Notes under the pieces: generated by a model
The model's database searches: none
The model's input: only the letters and a program-made list of their open reading frames with translations
What the model was told of the DNA's origin: nothing
Part shown: positions 14,738 through 14,976 of the stretch, piece after piece
Layout of the letters: each line of letters starts with the position of its first letter
Numbering within the stretch: position 1 is the first letter of the stretch
Assembly (NCBI GenBank): GCA_029263035.1
Contig: JAJCYF010000246.1
Coordinates: 1-14,976, forward strand
Source of the DNA: Actinomycetes bacterium
GTDB lineage: Bacteria > Actinomycetota > CADDZG01 > JAHWKV01
DNA length: 14,976 nucleotides
Reading direction: 5' to 3'
Translations under genes and position numbers: made by a program

Positions 14738-14976
14738 GCCTTACGACCGCTCTTATTGACCTTGCGCCAGGCCGGCGGGAAGTCCGACCCCACCCGGCGC
14801 TTCTTGGATGCCTGCAACTCGGCCATGCGGCCCAGCACAAACGACTCCTGCGGTGTCCGGGCCTCGGGGAGAAACGCCTTGATTCGCTCCTCGGCCACCA
14901 CCGAATCCTGGAAGTCACCCAGCACCTCCTGGACCTGCTTGATGTCGGCCAGATAGTTCGCCACCTTCTTGCCTCC
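14728..14976 (-). CDS. CHAD-domain protein, C-terminal fragment cut by window edge
   Basis: Only the last 82 residues are present; the frame is open through the right edge, so any start codon inside the window is an artefact. KQVQEVLGDFQDSVVAEER matches the conserved CHAD signature (LQ-x-x-LG-D/N-x-x-D), and helical sequence rich in Lys and Arg follows to WRKVNKSGRKAWS. CHAD domains are helical bundles with conserved basic residues that bind inorganic polyphosphate, which fits the position beside ppk1. Whether a CYTH triphosphatase domain precedes it cannot be seen. It overlaps the start of the MutT1-like gene and is upstream of it in transcription. Confidence 0.8.
   Translation of the reverse strand, partial: GGKKVANYLADIKQVQEVLGDFQDSVVAEERIKAFLPEARTPQESFVLGRMAELQASKKRRVGSDFPPAWRKVNKSGRKAWS

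Noticed and set aside
1..14976. CRISPR arrays, tRNA/rRNA genes, insertion sequences, phage or toxin-antitoxin genes
   Set aside because: I looked for regular repeats, terminal inverted repeats, transposase or integrase motifs and RNA-gene signatures and saw none.

Overview
The window is GC-rich, gene-dense DNA (about 65% G+C by eye) with no tRNA, rRNA, CRISPR array, insertion sequence or phage gene that I can see. It looks chromosomal and actinobacterial (Actinomycetota). The best evidence is ppk1 lying close to a MutT1-type Nudix/histidine-phosphatase fusion and a CHAD protein, together with the high GC, TTG/GTG starts and an OmpR-type regulator. I cannot name a genus; a deep-branching soil or environmental lineage is a guess.

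Left part (1-2736, + strand): the end of a surface-glycan cluster. A family 2 glycosyltransferase has a TAA stop followed by 39 more codon-like triplets in the same frame. One base after that extended frame starts a three-part protein: SAM methyltransferase, family 2 glycosyltransferase, then a coiled coil. Its stop codon overlaps the stop codon of the convergent gene within a single CTAG.

Middle part (2733-8660, - strand): a four-gene operon read right to left. It encodes a PhoD-like metallophosphoesterase without a signal peptide, an unrecognised protein that resembles a permuted papain-like fold with Ser where Cys is expected, a large GMC flavin oxidoreductase with a four-Cys cluster motif and an extra C-terminal domain, and an alpha/beta hydrolase with a Cys nucleophile. 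A reasonable promoter (TTTACA, 17 bp, GATACT) and a perfect leader hairpin precede it. No substrate can be read from the sequence. This operon is the best candidate for an undescribed pathway.

Next part (8810-10788, - strand): an orphan PhoB/RegX3-type response regulator, a small two-helix membrane protein and a Kelch-repeat lipoprotein, probably co-transcribed.

Right part (10925-14976): a polyphosphate module. Polyphosphate kinase ppk1 is divergent from the response regulator and ends in an unusual lysine-rich tail. It is followed by a membrane-anchored protein with a Pro/Thr-rich tail. Convergent to these are the MutT1-like fusion and the C-terminal end of a CHAD-domain protein cut by the window edge. 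Ppk1 makes polyphosphate, CHAD domains bind it, MutT1-type proteins hydrolyse nucleotides, and the regulator may link the group to phosphate supply; that last link is inference.

No stretch longer than about 150 bases lacks a gene. Many long open frames on the opposite strands are GC-driven shadows and are left out.
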